Assembly: GCA_035699745.1 (NCBI GenBank)
Contig: DASSPH010000108.1
Location: 1 to 64,000, forward strand
Origin: Vicinamibacterales bacterium
GTDB taxonomy: Bacteria; Acidobacteriota; Vicinamibacteria; Vicinamibacterales; 2-12-FULL-66-21
DNA length: 64,000 nt
Direction: 5' to 3'
In this document: in pieces, positions 28,737 to 38,011 of the stretch
Layout of the letters: the number at the start of each line of letters is the position of its first letter
Position numbering within the stretch: position 1 is the stretch's first letter
Notes under the pieces: model-generated
The model's input: the letters and a program-made list of their open reading frames with translations, nothing else
Told to the model about the DNA's origin: nothing
Databases searched by the model: none
Made by a program: the position numbers and the translations under genes

Positions 28737-28981
28737 TCATCCCTTCACCGCGTCGTCGTAATGCCGCAGTCTCGCCTTGGACACGTCAATGACGGTCGTT
28801 GGCGTCGTGGTCGTCTTCTTGGAGAAGACGTCCGCGATGATCACGGGCTGAGACGTTCGCCGCGCTGCAGCCGGCGCAAGAGCGTGCCGGCTTCGATACG
28901 CGCCTCCGTCGAGAAGGGCGGCGTCCTGACCTCGCCGTGCAGCCAGACGAGCGGCTTGTCGGCGTGCGCCGTAGAATCCAT
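28737..28981 (-). pseudogene. broken Gp49/RelE-like toxin gene
   Basis: From ATG 28981 the frame gives 47 residues typical of the family N-terminus (KPLVWLHGEVRTPPFS then EARIEAGTLLRRLQRGERLS) and stops. The family C-terminus (VIIADVFSKKTTTTPTTVID, KARLRHYDDA) continues in another frame to 28737. The middle block that normally joins them, roughly 35-40 residues, is missing. An internal out-of-frame deletion therefore removed the core while the downstream antitoxin stayed intact. Confidence 0.8.
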
Positions 28982-29003
28982 AATATGTCATTACTGACAT
29001 ATT
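28982..29003. promoter_or_regulatory. toxin-antitoxin operator palindrome
   Basis: AATATGTCA-TTAC-TGACATATT is a perfect 9+9 inverted repeat directly before the toxin start codon. Its position is that of an autoregulatory operator of a higBA-type operon. Confidence 0.75.
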
Positions 29004-29213
29004 CCGCAAGCGGCGGTGTATTCCGGTCACATGGGTGACGGTGAATCCTCACGACAGTTCAGCGTCATGCTCGGGAGCAGCCGCACCTGAGCAATACCCT
29101 CGGACGCAGCGTCTCCGCATCGCCGACGGCTACGTCGATACCTTGTCCGAGTTGTGGACGCGCGACGTGAACGCAGACGCCTGATAAGATGCTCCAGGCC
29201 ACTTGCCGCTGTC

Positions 29214-29537
29214 ATGGCGCGGTTCCAGATTCAGCTGACGTCTCGCCGAACCCGATTGGCGCGTCCTCTCCGCCGGCCGGGCTTCGCTTATCGTCTCCGC
29301 GCGATGCTGGCGGCGATCGTGGTCATCTCGCTCGCCGGGGGAGTCCTGCTCGTCGCCCTCGTCTTCGGAGTCATCCTCGCGGTCGGAGTGACTGCGCTCG
29401 CGCTGGTCCTGGCGACAGTGACACGAGTCGCGCTCGCGATTCGGCGCAGAAAGACAGCCCGCAAGCACCCGGGCTACGCCGTGCAGCAGTCGCGCTCGAC
29501 CGCTGCCAGCGGAGACGTGCGCAGGATCCGAACCTGA
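29214..29537 (+). CDS. small membrane protein, hypothetical
   Basis: 107 residues from ATG 29214. A basic N-terminal segment (about 1-30, many Arg) is followed by two adjacent hydrophobic stretches (about 32-52 and 54-72, LAAIVVISLAGGVLLVALVFGVILAVG) and a basic tail. It is probably a small inner-membrane protein; no family is recognised. Its last 64 bp overlap the end of the convergent giant gene at 29474. Confidence 0.5.
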   Translation: MARFQIQLTSRRTRLARPLRRPGFAYRLRAMLAAIVVISLAGGVLLVALVFGVILAVGVTALALVLATVTRVALAIRRRKTARKHPGYAVQQSRSTAASGDVRRIRT

Positions 29538-32500
29538 CCCAAATCACCGGCCAGCGGATCGGCGAAGCTGCCGTTCGGCTCGGGTAGCACTTCCACCGCC
29601 AGCGCGCTGATCGGCGTGCCCAAGGGAATCCCGGCGGTAATCAGGGCATTGCGGACTTCGTCCCCCGTCCATCTCGCTTCTCCCTCGACGAACAGCCGCT
29701 TGGTCTCTCCTGGCCGCCGGCGCGGTGTCCGCAGCTGGCGCAGCCCAATCTGGATATTGCGCCTGGTGCTCGCATCGGCCTGCATCACCCTGGCATACAG
29801 GACGACCCAGATTTCGGTGTTCGGCGGATTCGGCAGCACGCTGCGCAATCCGACGTAGGGGGTGGCGTACGGAGCGCGAACCCGAATCGCGCCCTCCGGT
29901 TCCGCGAAGACCGAGCACGTGAGCTCCGGTCCCGGATGCTGGACGCCTTCCAGCACCAGCGACTCGCCAAAGCGTCCCTGCGCGGTGGACCACAACGGAT
30001 TTGCGGGCGGCCCCTGATCGTGCCCGCAGCGGATGTCGTAGGTGTAGAACGAAAACAGTTCGGGCGAGGCCGGATCCGTATTCGGCGGCAGCGACACGAG
30101 GAAATGGCGGTCGCTGGTCGAACTCGGTTCCAGCCGCTGCATCGTCGCCAGCCCTGCCAGATCCTGAACCTGACCCGGAGTGATGACGCGCACCAGTTCC
30201 GGATCGAGCGCCACGCCTTCGACTTCGATGGGATCCGCCACCGGTTCCGTGTTCGGCAGCAGCATCGGATCGGGGGTGATCGTCAGCGGCTTCACGAACC
30301 AGGCATCGCGCGGGTCCGCGAGCGGCTCGGCGAACTCTATCCACAGCCGCTTGACGCGCGACGCCGTTTCCGCGTACTCCGAATCGCGTTCGTAGGGCGT
30401 CAGCGCGATTCCGGCGGCGACGACTTTCGGCACCTGTTTCGGCGGCGTGACGATGGGCAGCAGCGTCTCGATCGATCGATCGACGTGCCCGCCCCCCTCG
30501 AGCCGCACGCGCACGTCGTAGGTCACCGCCATTTCGTAGGGGAAGCCGTCCGGACCCAGCCGCGGCGGCAGCGCATCGATGAAGATCAGCCGCGTGAACG
30601 AGCGCTCAGGTCTGGTCCGGGCCTGAACGTTGATGCAGTTCATCAGCTCGATCGTTCCGACTGTCGTGGTCTGGACCGGCGCGCCGGCCGCGTCCGGCAG
30701 CGTCACGGCACGCGTGACCGTCACGGTCGGCGAGCCGGCGCCGCGCCAGGTCCAGTCGCGATCGATGACGACCTGCACCGCGTTGATCCACTGGCCGGCG
30801 AGCTCCGCCGGGTCGGCGAACTCCACGCTCGAGCCATCCGGCGCGAGGTGATGAGCCAAGCCGGCGCAGCCGAACACGACACGATCACCGACCCGCCCCA
30901 ACAGCATTGGCCCGGTCGCGACGAGGTCGAGCGCGGAGGCGAGGCGTCCGAGCAGCGCCGGCGTCGGCTCGTTCTGCGAGACCACGGCGTGCACGGCTGC
31001 CCGCGCGCCGCTGGGGTCGGGGCGAAGGAACACGGACCGCAGCGTGTCGGACGGGGGCAGCGTGCTGAGCAGATCCGCCTCCGCCGCCTCCGCCGCAATC
31101 GCGTGCAAATCGACCACCTTGACGATGCCGAGGCGTGCCTTCGAGTTGGCGAAGTACGAGAGATCGTTGCGTCCGATTGCCCGGAGCTCCAGGCGGATGT
31201 CACGAGCGGTCGCCAGCGTGAGCGAGCCGGTGATCGTCCCCTCCGCGCCGAGCTGCGCCGACACGTCGATGTCGCGGTAGTCTGCGGCGTTCTGCCACGA
31301 GACGGCGACGTCGACGTGCTGCGTCGGATCGCTCGGGAACGAACGCGCGGTGGTGTACCAGTGGACGAAGCCATCCTGGTCGGCCGAGGGATCGAATGCC
31401 GGTGGCCGCACCAGCACGCGGATCTGCAGAAACGCCGTGTCGGGGTCGTGGATCGTCGGCGCCACGGCGTCGGCCGGCAGGCCGGCATCGTTGGCCGCGA
31501 TCTGCGCAAGGAGGGAAGCGCGCGCCGCCGCTCCCGCGGCAAACACCGCCTCGGGGTAGCCGAGCCTTGGCCGTCGAACCCTGATGCTGGACACCGTGCC
31601 GTCGGCGGCAGGCGCGATCGTATCCATATCCAGCGCGCTGGGCGGGCGATGCCGCTTCATGTGGACGATCGTCGTCGGCGATTCACCGGCGCGGCTCGGT
31701 GCGGCGTCGGCGGCCGGCCCGCCCCCGGTCGTATCGGCAAGCCGTACCCGGAATTCGTAGCGGCGCCCGTACCGCAGCTCGACGGCGTCGGCATCGACCG
31801 GAACCAGGGAGACGGGCCGTCCTGGCGGGACGTTCATCAGCCGCTGATCGTCGGTCGTCGAGACGACCAGCGAACCGCCCCGCCAGTTCACGTACCAGGC
31901 CGGCAGCCACAGCTGATTGCTGTGCGTGGTTGGGGCGACTTCGGACCAGCGCTCCTCGAGGGCGACGCCGAGATCGACGCCGATCTTGAGCGGAGCATTC
32001 ACCTTCGAAAGAGACGTCCAGGCGGCGCCGCCTGCCGGGCGCACGTCGACCCTGTAGCCGAACACTCCGCGCGGCGCCAGCACTGGATCCTCGCCGTCGG
32101 GCGGGGCGCCGAGCGCCCGATTCTGGCCCTCCAGAATGTCCTCGTCGTCCCACGCGAGCTGGATCCCCTCGTCGCGTCCGATCGGCGGACCGTTGCCCTC
32201 CTCGTCGAGGATGTCGGCACTGAGCGGCTGGCGCGCGTGGACGATCTTCGAGAAGCCATCGTCGAAACGGATCGCTTCGACGAACACCTTGTCGAAATTG
32301 CCGAGCGCGGCTGCCGCGGCGGCGTTGTCCGAGACCGGAAAGATCACGGGGGTGAAAATCGGGCGCGTCGCATCGACGGCCAGTTCCGGGACCCGGGTGG
32401 CAAACGAGCGCAGGAATCCGGGCGTCGCCGTCTGGGCGAAGAAGTCGCTGGCCGCGGCCAGCTCCACCCAGAGCCAGCCGCCCTGCTCCAGGCGCGGCGC

Positions 32501-33094
32501 GGGATCGAGCGGAACGTTCAGGTTGTAGATCAGGCCCAGGGCTTCCGCCAGCCGCGGCTGGCGCATCGCGAACGCCAGCGCCTCGCCCCAGCCAATCACC
32601 ATGGGCGGCCGCGGCGGTTCCGGGTCGGGCGGACACTTCATCAGACAGTGGTAGGTGCTGTCGGTCACCGCCAGCGACGTTCTGGGCTTGACGAACGCAA
32701 ACGCCTGCCGATAGGTCCGAGGCAGATACTTCCTCAACTGCCTCCCCGGATCGCGGGCCTGCGGCGAGAACGTGTCGGCGGCCGCGGAGTCCGGAATGGC
32801 GAGCACCTCCTTGATCCTGGTGAAGATCGCCCGCGCGTTCGGACTGCTCACCGCCGGCGTGACGGTGGTCTGATCCACCAGCGTCCGCTGCGGCAGTCCG
32901 CTGACGGCGTCCGAGATGTTCACCGAGAACGCCAGCGTCGCGTCGGCGAACGCCGGCACGCCGGGAGGCGGAGCGATCAGCGGCTCCAGCGGATTCCCAG
33001 CGGGAACGACCAGCACCCGGATTGACAGCGTACGGGTCGCGAAATCCCAGCGCTGGAGATACGGTACGAGTGTCAGCTTGAACGACGTGGCCAT
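29474..33094 (-). CDS. giant unrecognised protein (1206 residues)
   Basis: No signal peptide, membrane segment or family that I recognise. The N-terminus (FKLTLVPYLQRWDFATRTLSIRVLVVP) is beta-like. A short cysteine pair (YHCLMKCPPDPEP) occurs near residue 150. The rest is a long mosaic of beta-rich, Pro/Asp-rich segments resembling fibronectin-like structural modules (for example YRVDVRPAGG, YEFRVRLADTTGG, IRLELRAIG). It follows the 1612-residue gene by 16 bp on the same strand with a GGAG in the gap, so they are co-transcribed. A structural or delivery role alongside its partner is inference. Confidence 0.75.
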   Translation of the reverse strand: MATSFKLTLVPYLQRWDFATRTLSIRVLVVPAGNPLEPLIAPPPGVPAFADATLAFSVNISDAVSGLPQRTLVDQTTVTPAVSSPNARAIFTRIKEVLAIPDSAAADTFSPQARDPGRQLRKYLPRTYRQAFAFVKPRTSLAVTDSTYHCLMKCPPDPEPPRPPMVIGWGEALAFAMRQPRLAEALGLIYNLNVPLDPAPRLEQGGWLWVELAAASDFFAQTATPGFLRSFATRVPELAVDATRPIFTPVIFPVSDNAAAAAALGNFDKVFVEAIRFDDGFSKIVHARQPLSADILDEEGNGPPIGRDEGIQLAWDDEDILEGQNRALGAPPDGEDPVLAPRGVFGYRVDVRPAGGAAWTSLSKVNAPLKIGVDLGVALEERWSEVAPTTHSNQLWLPAWYVNWRGGSLVVSTTDDQRLMNVPPGRPVSLVPVDADAVELRYGRRYEFRVRLADTTGGGPAADAAPSRAGESPTTIVHMKRHRPPSALDMDTIAPAADGTVSSIRVRRPRLGYPEAVFAAGAAARASLLAQIAANDAGLPADAVAPTIHDPDTAFLQIRVLVRPPAFDPSADQDGFVHWYTTARSFPSDPTQHVDVAVSWQNAADYRDIDVSAQLGAEGTITGSLTLATARDIRLELRAIGRNDLSYFANSKARLGIVKVVDLHAIAAEAAEADLLSTLPPSDTLRSVFLRPDPSGARAAVHAVVSQNEPTPALLGRLASALDLVATGPMLLGRVGDRVVFGCAGLAHHLAPDGSSVEFADPAELAGQWINAVQVVIDRDWTWRGAGSPTVTVTRAVTLPDAAGAPVQTTTVGTIELMNCINVQARTRPERSFTRLIFIDALPPRLGPDGFPYEMAVTYDVRVRLEGGGHVDRSIETLLPIVTPPKQVPKVVAAGIALTPYERDSEYAETASRVKRLWIEFAEPLADPRDAWFVKPLTITPDPMLLPNTEPVADPIEVEGVALDPELVRVITPGQVQDLAGLATMQRLEPSSTSDRHFLVSLPPNTDPASPELFSFYTYDIRCGHDQGPPANPLWSTAQGRFGESLVLEGVQHPGPELTCSVFAEPEGAIRVRAPYATPYVGLRSVLPNPPNTEIWVVLYARVMQADASTRRNIQIGLRQLRTPRRRPGETKRLFVEGEARWTGDEVRNALITAGIPLGTPISALAVEVLPEPNGSFADPLAGDLGQVRILRTSPLAAVERDCCTA

Positions 33095-33110
33095 GACTCA
33101 ACTCCGTCGG

Positions 33111-36100
33111 CTAGAGAGCTACCGTCTCAGTGACCTCGTAGCTTGCGCTAATCGAGATGATGAGAAAGATTTCTACTTCGATCTCGACCGACCCGCCGTA
33201 ATCGCACATCGTCGTGCCCGCATCGTCGTAGACGAGGCCCTTCAGCTCCGCCCGGATCTTGACTTCGACGATCTTCAGGTCGACGCCGGCTTCGAGCGCG
33301 ACGAGTCCGCCGTACTTCGTCACGCTCGACACGGCGTCGTACTCGAGGACGAATCCGATGCCCAGGAACGCGTAGGCCTCGAACGGTCCGATCTGCCCTT
33401 CGACGCCGACGCCGGCGAACGCCATCAGTTCCAGCGTCTCTTCGGTCACCGAACCGGACACGGACGTGATACTGAAATTGACCTCGCCGGCAATGATCAC
33501 GAAGACGGTCGCGACCCCGACCGAAAGGACGGGTATCTTGCCTTCCAGCGCCGCGCCGAATTCGGCGGCGACTTCGACGCCCCCAGTGGCGAGATCGAAA
33601 CCGGAGTTCGCCGCTGCCGAGAGCGTCAGCTCGACTCCGCTGCCGGCGGGGAACGTCGCGGTGACCTCGGGCGGTGGAATCGTGACCTTGAAGCCGATCT
33701 CGAGCTTGGCCTCGTGCGTGGCGTTGCTGGCGCCCAGGTCGATCGGTCCCTGAATGCCGCGCTGGCCAAAGATCGGGATGTACTGCAGAATGGCGTCGAT
33801 CTCCTCGAGCAGCAGGGTCCGGATTTCAGCGATCTGCGGACGCTGCTCCGTGGACCCCACCACACGCATCTCGGATCCGCTCAGCCGCTGGAGTCCGACG
33901 ATGTCGGACCAGAACTGCAAGCCGGTGAACTCAGCCTGCCAACGGTCTTCTTCGAGATTCAGGTTGAGCGTTGCCGAATCGTAGAGGAGCGCCGTGCCAT
34001 GCCCCGTCGTTCCCGCGATCTGCAGCGGCGTCGGATGTCCGACGATCGAGATCGGCGACGACAAGGCCAGCCGGCCGCTGCTGCCCACATTGAAATGCAG
34101 CGAACCCGGCGCCATCTCGATCGTGTTGGTGGCCGGTGGGAACGCACCCTTCGACGTCGAGCGCGCGAAGAGATCGGCCAGCGCCGCTTTGTGCCCGCTC
34201 CGGATGGTCGGCGCACCGACGGACGGCGTGAACGGCCTCGGGAAGAGGAACGCGTGGGTCGGCGTGCTTTGCAGGAGCCCGTACTCATTCACCGGCGCGG
34301 CCGGCGTGAGGAGATCCGCGGCGTCCGCGAAGCGATAGTCTCCGGCGACGCCGGAGAGCGGCGGCGCGGTGAACACGGCGTCGCTGCCCGCGGGATACTG
34401 GATCGGATACCTGCGGATGAGCGGCACGCCGCGCTGCTCGGCGACCGTGACTGCTTCGCCGCCGTCGACCGGCACGCTGGCCACCGGCCGCGTGACGACG
34501 GACCAGGCGCCGGTCTCCGGCAGACGAGGAACGCCTCGCACCGTCGCGACGAAGAGCGGCGTGCCGGCATCGAGGGCCAGTCCCACTTCGACGCGCTGCG
34601 CACGGAAAGGAAGGCCGCTGCCGCCGAACGTCATCCAGGTGTCGATCGGCCCGCCGATCGGTCCCTGCGCGTCAATCAGCGCCTGTAGCGCGTCGGCGCC
34701 CGCCGGTACGCCGTTGGGCGCGATTTGCAGGTAGCCGAGCACGCCGATCGCCGCGGTTCTGCCCGGCACGCCTTCGAGCGCAACGTCCGCGTCGAAGTAA
34801 TAGGGAACCAGCTGCGCCGTACCGTGCGAGAAGACCGTCCCGGGCGCGGGACGGATCGTGCGCACGTTGAACAGCCCGCGGAACACGCCGGCATCGAACG
34901 CGTAGGGCGCAACGACGATGTCTCCGACCCCGGTGTCGAAGTAGCGATAGTCGAAGAGGCCCGGCGTGAACGCCTGCCAGCCGCTGTCGCGGCGAATGAT
35001 GCCGCCGCCAGGACGGCGCTCGATCGTCACCGAGCGCGTGACGCGGATCCCCCAGGGATGCAGCACGCTGTTGACCTTGATGACCTCGAGCAGCGTTCTC
35101 CCGATCATCACGCGGAACTGCACCTTGGCCGCCTCGGCGAACGCGGCGAACGGATTGTTCCAGTCGCTGAAGTTGGACCCGCCGTATCCGGACAGATCCA
35201 CGCGTGACACCGGCACGCGGGGACGCGCCGCCATGTCGTTGTTGAAGACCGTCTCCACGCTGCCGGCCGGCTGAAGGGTCTCCCCCAGCACGGAGATCCC
35301 GAGCGGCGCTCCGGTTGGCAGATCGACGCCATTCAGCAACTGGCGCATCCTCCCGGCGAACATCGGCGAGATGCCGCCATCGTCCGGCCGTCCACCTTCG
35401 GCGTGGGCCGTCACTTGAATGCCGCCGCGTGACTGCTCGGCCGGGAACAGCGGCCGGGTGAGCTCGTAGAGATCCGCCTTGCGCTGCGGCGTGTCGGCCG
35501 GTTGCAGCTGGATGCCCGCAATCAGGCCGAACGGGAAGGTGGTGCGGATGCCTACGGCGACGCCGTCCCGGTACGCATCGAAGGTCCCGCGGAGCGCGTC
35601 GGCCGGGATGATCGGCATCAATCGCTGCGATCGCGCGCCGATCCGGGTCGCGCCGCCATCCGTCGCGGACGCGAGCGGCGTCGGAAACCAGCCCATCGTC
35701 ATGATGTTCTGATCGGCGTCGAGCGTTCGGACCGGTTCCCACTGCACTTGCGGCAGCGCGATGACATTCATGTCGGCGACCTGAGAGTGAACCGCCAGGT
35801 CGGAAACAATGAAACCTCCAGGCGACAGGACGACACCCCTCGCGCTTTGAAGCGATTGGCCCACCGCGACACCGAGCAGATCCTGGTTCGTCGAAACGTC
35901 GAGCAGCAGGAGGCTGGGCGACGGGCCGATCACCTCCCTCATGAATCCGTCGATCATCCCGACGCTCTTGGCGTTCTCCTGCGTGGCAATCGTCGTGCGC
36001 TCGCGCCTGCCGTGCTGTTCGGTCTTCTGCGCCGCCTCCCACGCGATGGCTGACGGGCGATCGAATGTGCGCTGCTGCTGCTGCACCTGCGTCTCACCGA

Positions 36101-37949
36101 CGTCCGCATGACCGTCACTGCGCCGGGCCGGCCGCGGCTCGCCGGTAGAGACTTGACGCCGCGTCAGCGCGGGCCCGCCGGCCAGCGTGCCGTGGAACGT
36201 GAGCGTGACGTGCGCCGGATCGACCCAGGCGATGAGCGCGGCCAGTATGCTCCGGATGACGCCTCGGCCATCGCGCGGGCCCTGCACGAAGCCGTTCGCC
36301 ACGTACGGATCGGGCAAGCTCGGAGCCCACGCGAAGACACCAAAGAAGAGCAGCGCCATGCCCGCGTCAATCCGGGTGCCGCTGGAGAGCGCCCCGCGGA
36401 CGACAATCAACGCCGGGGCAGTGGTCCAGACGAGAGCGTTCCGCAGCGCGAACTGCTGAATGGACTGTTGGAGATTGCCTGTCGCGCCCAGCGTGCCGGT
36501 GATGACACCGTTGAATTTGTTCAGCAGGATGACGCTGCTCGTCACCGGCGTCGCGACCGGCACGCCGTCGGTGGTGACGGGTCGATCGAGGGCGACGACC
36601 GCGCCGCCATTGACCATGAGGCTTTCACCGTTGACGACGTGACAGCTGTAGAACAGGGAGAAGGCCTGCTCATAGGTTTGCCGCCACGACAGCCGCCTGT
36701 CAGTGCCACCGGCGAGGGACCACAAGCGGTAATCGTGAGTCACGGCGGGGGTGAACGTCGCGATCTGCTCGGCTGCGATCACGCCGCCGAAGGCTGATAT
36801 CCCGCACCACAGGTTCTCCAGGACGTGAGCGCGCGGATCCGGCTCGTACCACCGAGCCGTGAGCCGGTCCACCAGGAGGAACCACCCAGCCGCGTGGGCC
36901 GCTTCGCCGAGGATCGACGGGTCGGCGGCCGCCACCACGGGTAACCCGAGACCTCCCTTGACGACGTTTCCCGTCCCCTCGAAGTGGACGAGGTCGTCGC
37001 CAATCGGATCGGCGTCGAACGATGTCGGACTGACGGTGTGTTCGAGGACAACCGTCCACAGACGCTCGACGAACGTCCATGACGTGGCAGACAGTGGCGC
37101 AAACTCGAAGCGCTGGCCCCAGGCTTCGGCTGCGCCGGCGGCGCTCTCTACCGTCGAGGATCCGGAACTGAACTTGAACGTCAGGGCGCTCGGCAGCTCC
37201 AGCGTGGCGTTGGATTCCGAACAGGCGCCGGCGACCGGAGTGACGGCGTCTGGCGCGAGATCCAGTCGGAGCGTGCCTTTGAGGGGCGCGGTGATGGTGA
37301 CGACGTTGCCGCTGAATGCCGACGTTTGCGACAGCGTCAGCGTGCCGCCCGACACTTTGATTCCGGCGAACGCCGATGCGGGAAGACCGCCGGCGAGGAG
37401 GCTCCCATCGATCCAGACAGTGCCAGGCTCGATGTCGATGGTGATCTTCGACGCGGTGATCCTGGGAGGGCGCGCTGACGACAACACGAGGTTCGGAACG
37501 GCGACGCCGTTCTGTTTCACCTCTATGCGTCTGGCGGCAAAAAAGACATCGAACCAGATGTCGAGGCCGCCGTAGGTCCGGAATGGACCGAGACGTTCGC
37601 TCGGCGCGAGACCAGTCAGGCCGTCGATGAGACTGCCTGACAGCAGCATCTCCCGCTCGCCGCGCCGGACGAGCCTGCGAACCTCACCCGGCAGATCCGC
37701 GGGTTCACCTGCCTCGAGACGTTCAGCCAGTTCCGCAGCAACCGCTTCGGGTGCCTCTGCTCGTAAGGATGCCGGACTTCGCGGCAGATCCTTGATCGAG
37801 CGCTTCTCGCGAAGATGTGCGCGTAAGGCGGAGGCCGTAACGGCGCGTAATCGTTTCGCGTCAGCTTCATTCGGAGCCTGGGTGATATCTGCAATGAGAG
37901 CACCGAACGCATCGACAATCTCGCGATCGTCATTAGCAGAATCTGACAT
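33111..37949 (-). CDS. giant unrecognised protein (1612 residues)
   Basis: Starts at ATG 37949 with a strong Shine-Dalgarno (GGAGGTCCTC). There is no signal peptide. Residues 1-120 are helical and charged (TASALRAHLREKRSIKDLP). The long centre is beta-rich. A basic, Gln-rich linker (GETQVQQQQRTFDRPSAIAW) lies near residue 635. The last about 220 residues are Gly/Val-rich alternating strands (FAGVGVEGQIGPFEAYAFLG, then ALEAGVDLKIVEVKIRAEL) that could form a beta-barrel or stacked sheet. No catalytic motif is evident. It lies 61 bp downstream of a secreted zinc protease in a four-gene operon. I cannot assign a family. Confidence 0.78.
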   Translation of the reverse strand: MSDSANDDREIVDAFGALIADITQAPNEADAKRLRAVTASALRAHLREKRSIKDLPRSPASLRAEAPEAVAAELAERLEAGEPADLPGEVRRLVRRGEREMLLSGSLIDGLTGLAPSERLGPFRTYGGLDIWFDVFFAARRIEVKQNGVAVPNLVLSSARPPRITASKITIDIEPGTVWIDGSLLAGGLPASAFAGIKVSGGTLTLSQTSAFSGNVVTITAPLKGTLRLDLAPDAVTPVAGACSESNATLELPSALTFKFSSGSSTVESAAGAAEAWGQRFEFAPLSATSWTFVERLWTVVLEHTVSPTSFDADPIGDDLVHFEGTGNVVKGGLGLPVVAAADPSILGEAAHAAGWFLLVDRLTARWYEPDPRAHVLENLWCGISAFGGVIAAEQIATFTPAVTHDYRLWSLAGGTDRRLSWRQTYEQAFSLFYSCHVVNGESLMVNGGAVVALDRPVTTDGVPVATPVTSSVILLNKFNGVITGTLGATGNLQQSIQQFALRNALVWTTAPALIVVRGALSSGTRIDAGMALLFFGVFAWAPSLPDPYVANGFVQGPRDGRGVIRSILAALIAWVDPAHVTLTFHGTLAGGPALTRRQVSTGEPRPARRSDGHADVGETQVQQQQRTFDRPSAIAWEAAQKTEQHGRRERTTIATQENAKSVGMIDGFMREVIGPSPSLLLLDVSTNQDLLGVAVGQSLQSARGVVLSPGGFIVSDLAVHSQVADMNVIALPQVQWEPVRTLDADQNIMTMGWFPTPLASATDGGATRIGARSQRLMPIIPADALRGTFDAYRDGVAVGIRTTFPFGLIAGIQLQPADTPQRKADLYELTRPLFPAEQSRGGIQVTAHAEGGRPDDGGISPMFAGRMRQLLNGVDLPTGAPLGISVLGETLQPAGSVETVFNNDMAARPRVPVSRVDLSGYGGSNFSDWNNPFAAFAEAAKVQFRVMIGRTLLEVIKVNSVLHPWGIRVTRSVTIERRPGGGIIRRDSGWQAFTPGLFDYRYFDTGVGDIVVAPYAFDAGVFRGLFNVRTIRPAPGTVFSHGTAQLVPYYFDADVALEGVPGRTAAIGVLGYLQIAPNGVPAGADALQALIDAQGPIGGPIDTWMTFGGSGLPFRAQRVEVGLALDAGTPLFVATVRGVPRLPETGAWSVVTRPVASVPVDGGEAVTVAEQRGVPLIRRYPIQYPAGSDAVFTAPPLSGVAGDYRFADAADLLTPAAPVNEYGLLQSTPTHAFLFPRPFTPSVGAPTIRSGHKAALADLFARSTSKGAFPPATNTIEMAPGSLHFNVGSSGRLALSSPISIVGHPTPLQIAGTTGHGTALLYDSATLNLNLEEDRWQAEFTGLQFWSDIVGLQRLSGSEMRVVGSTEQRPQIAEIRTLLLEEIDAILQYIPIFGQRGIQGPIDLGASNATHEAKLEIGFKVTIPPPEVTATFPAGSGVELTLSAAANSGFDLATGGVEVAAEFGAALEGKIPVLSVGVATVFVIIAGEVNFSITSVSGSVTEETLELMAFAGVGVEGQIGPFEAYAFLGIGFVLEYDAVSSVTKYGGLVALEAGVDLKIVEVKIRAELKGLVYDDAGTTMCDYGGSVEIEVEIFLIISISASYEVTETVAL

Positions 37950-38011
37950 GAGGACCTCCGATCATCGCGGCGCCGACGCCGGCCTGCGGCTGCCGGCGTT
38001 CACTTCGCGGT

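Noticed and set aside
29936-33025. 1029-codon plus-strand frame opposite the 1206-residue gene
   Set aside because: Low-complexity Arg/His/Asp-rich translation typical of an antisense shadow; the minus-strand frame has a start with Shine-Dalgarno-like sequence and operon context.
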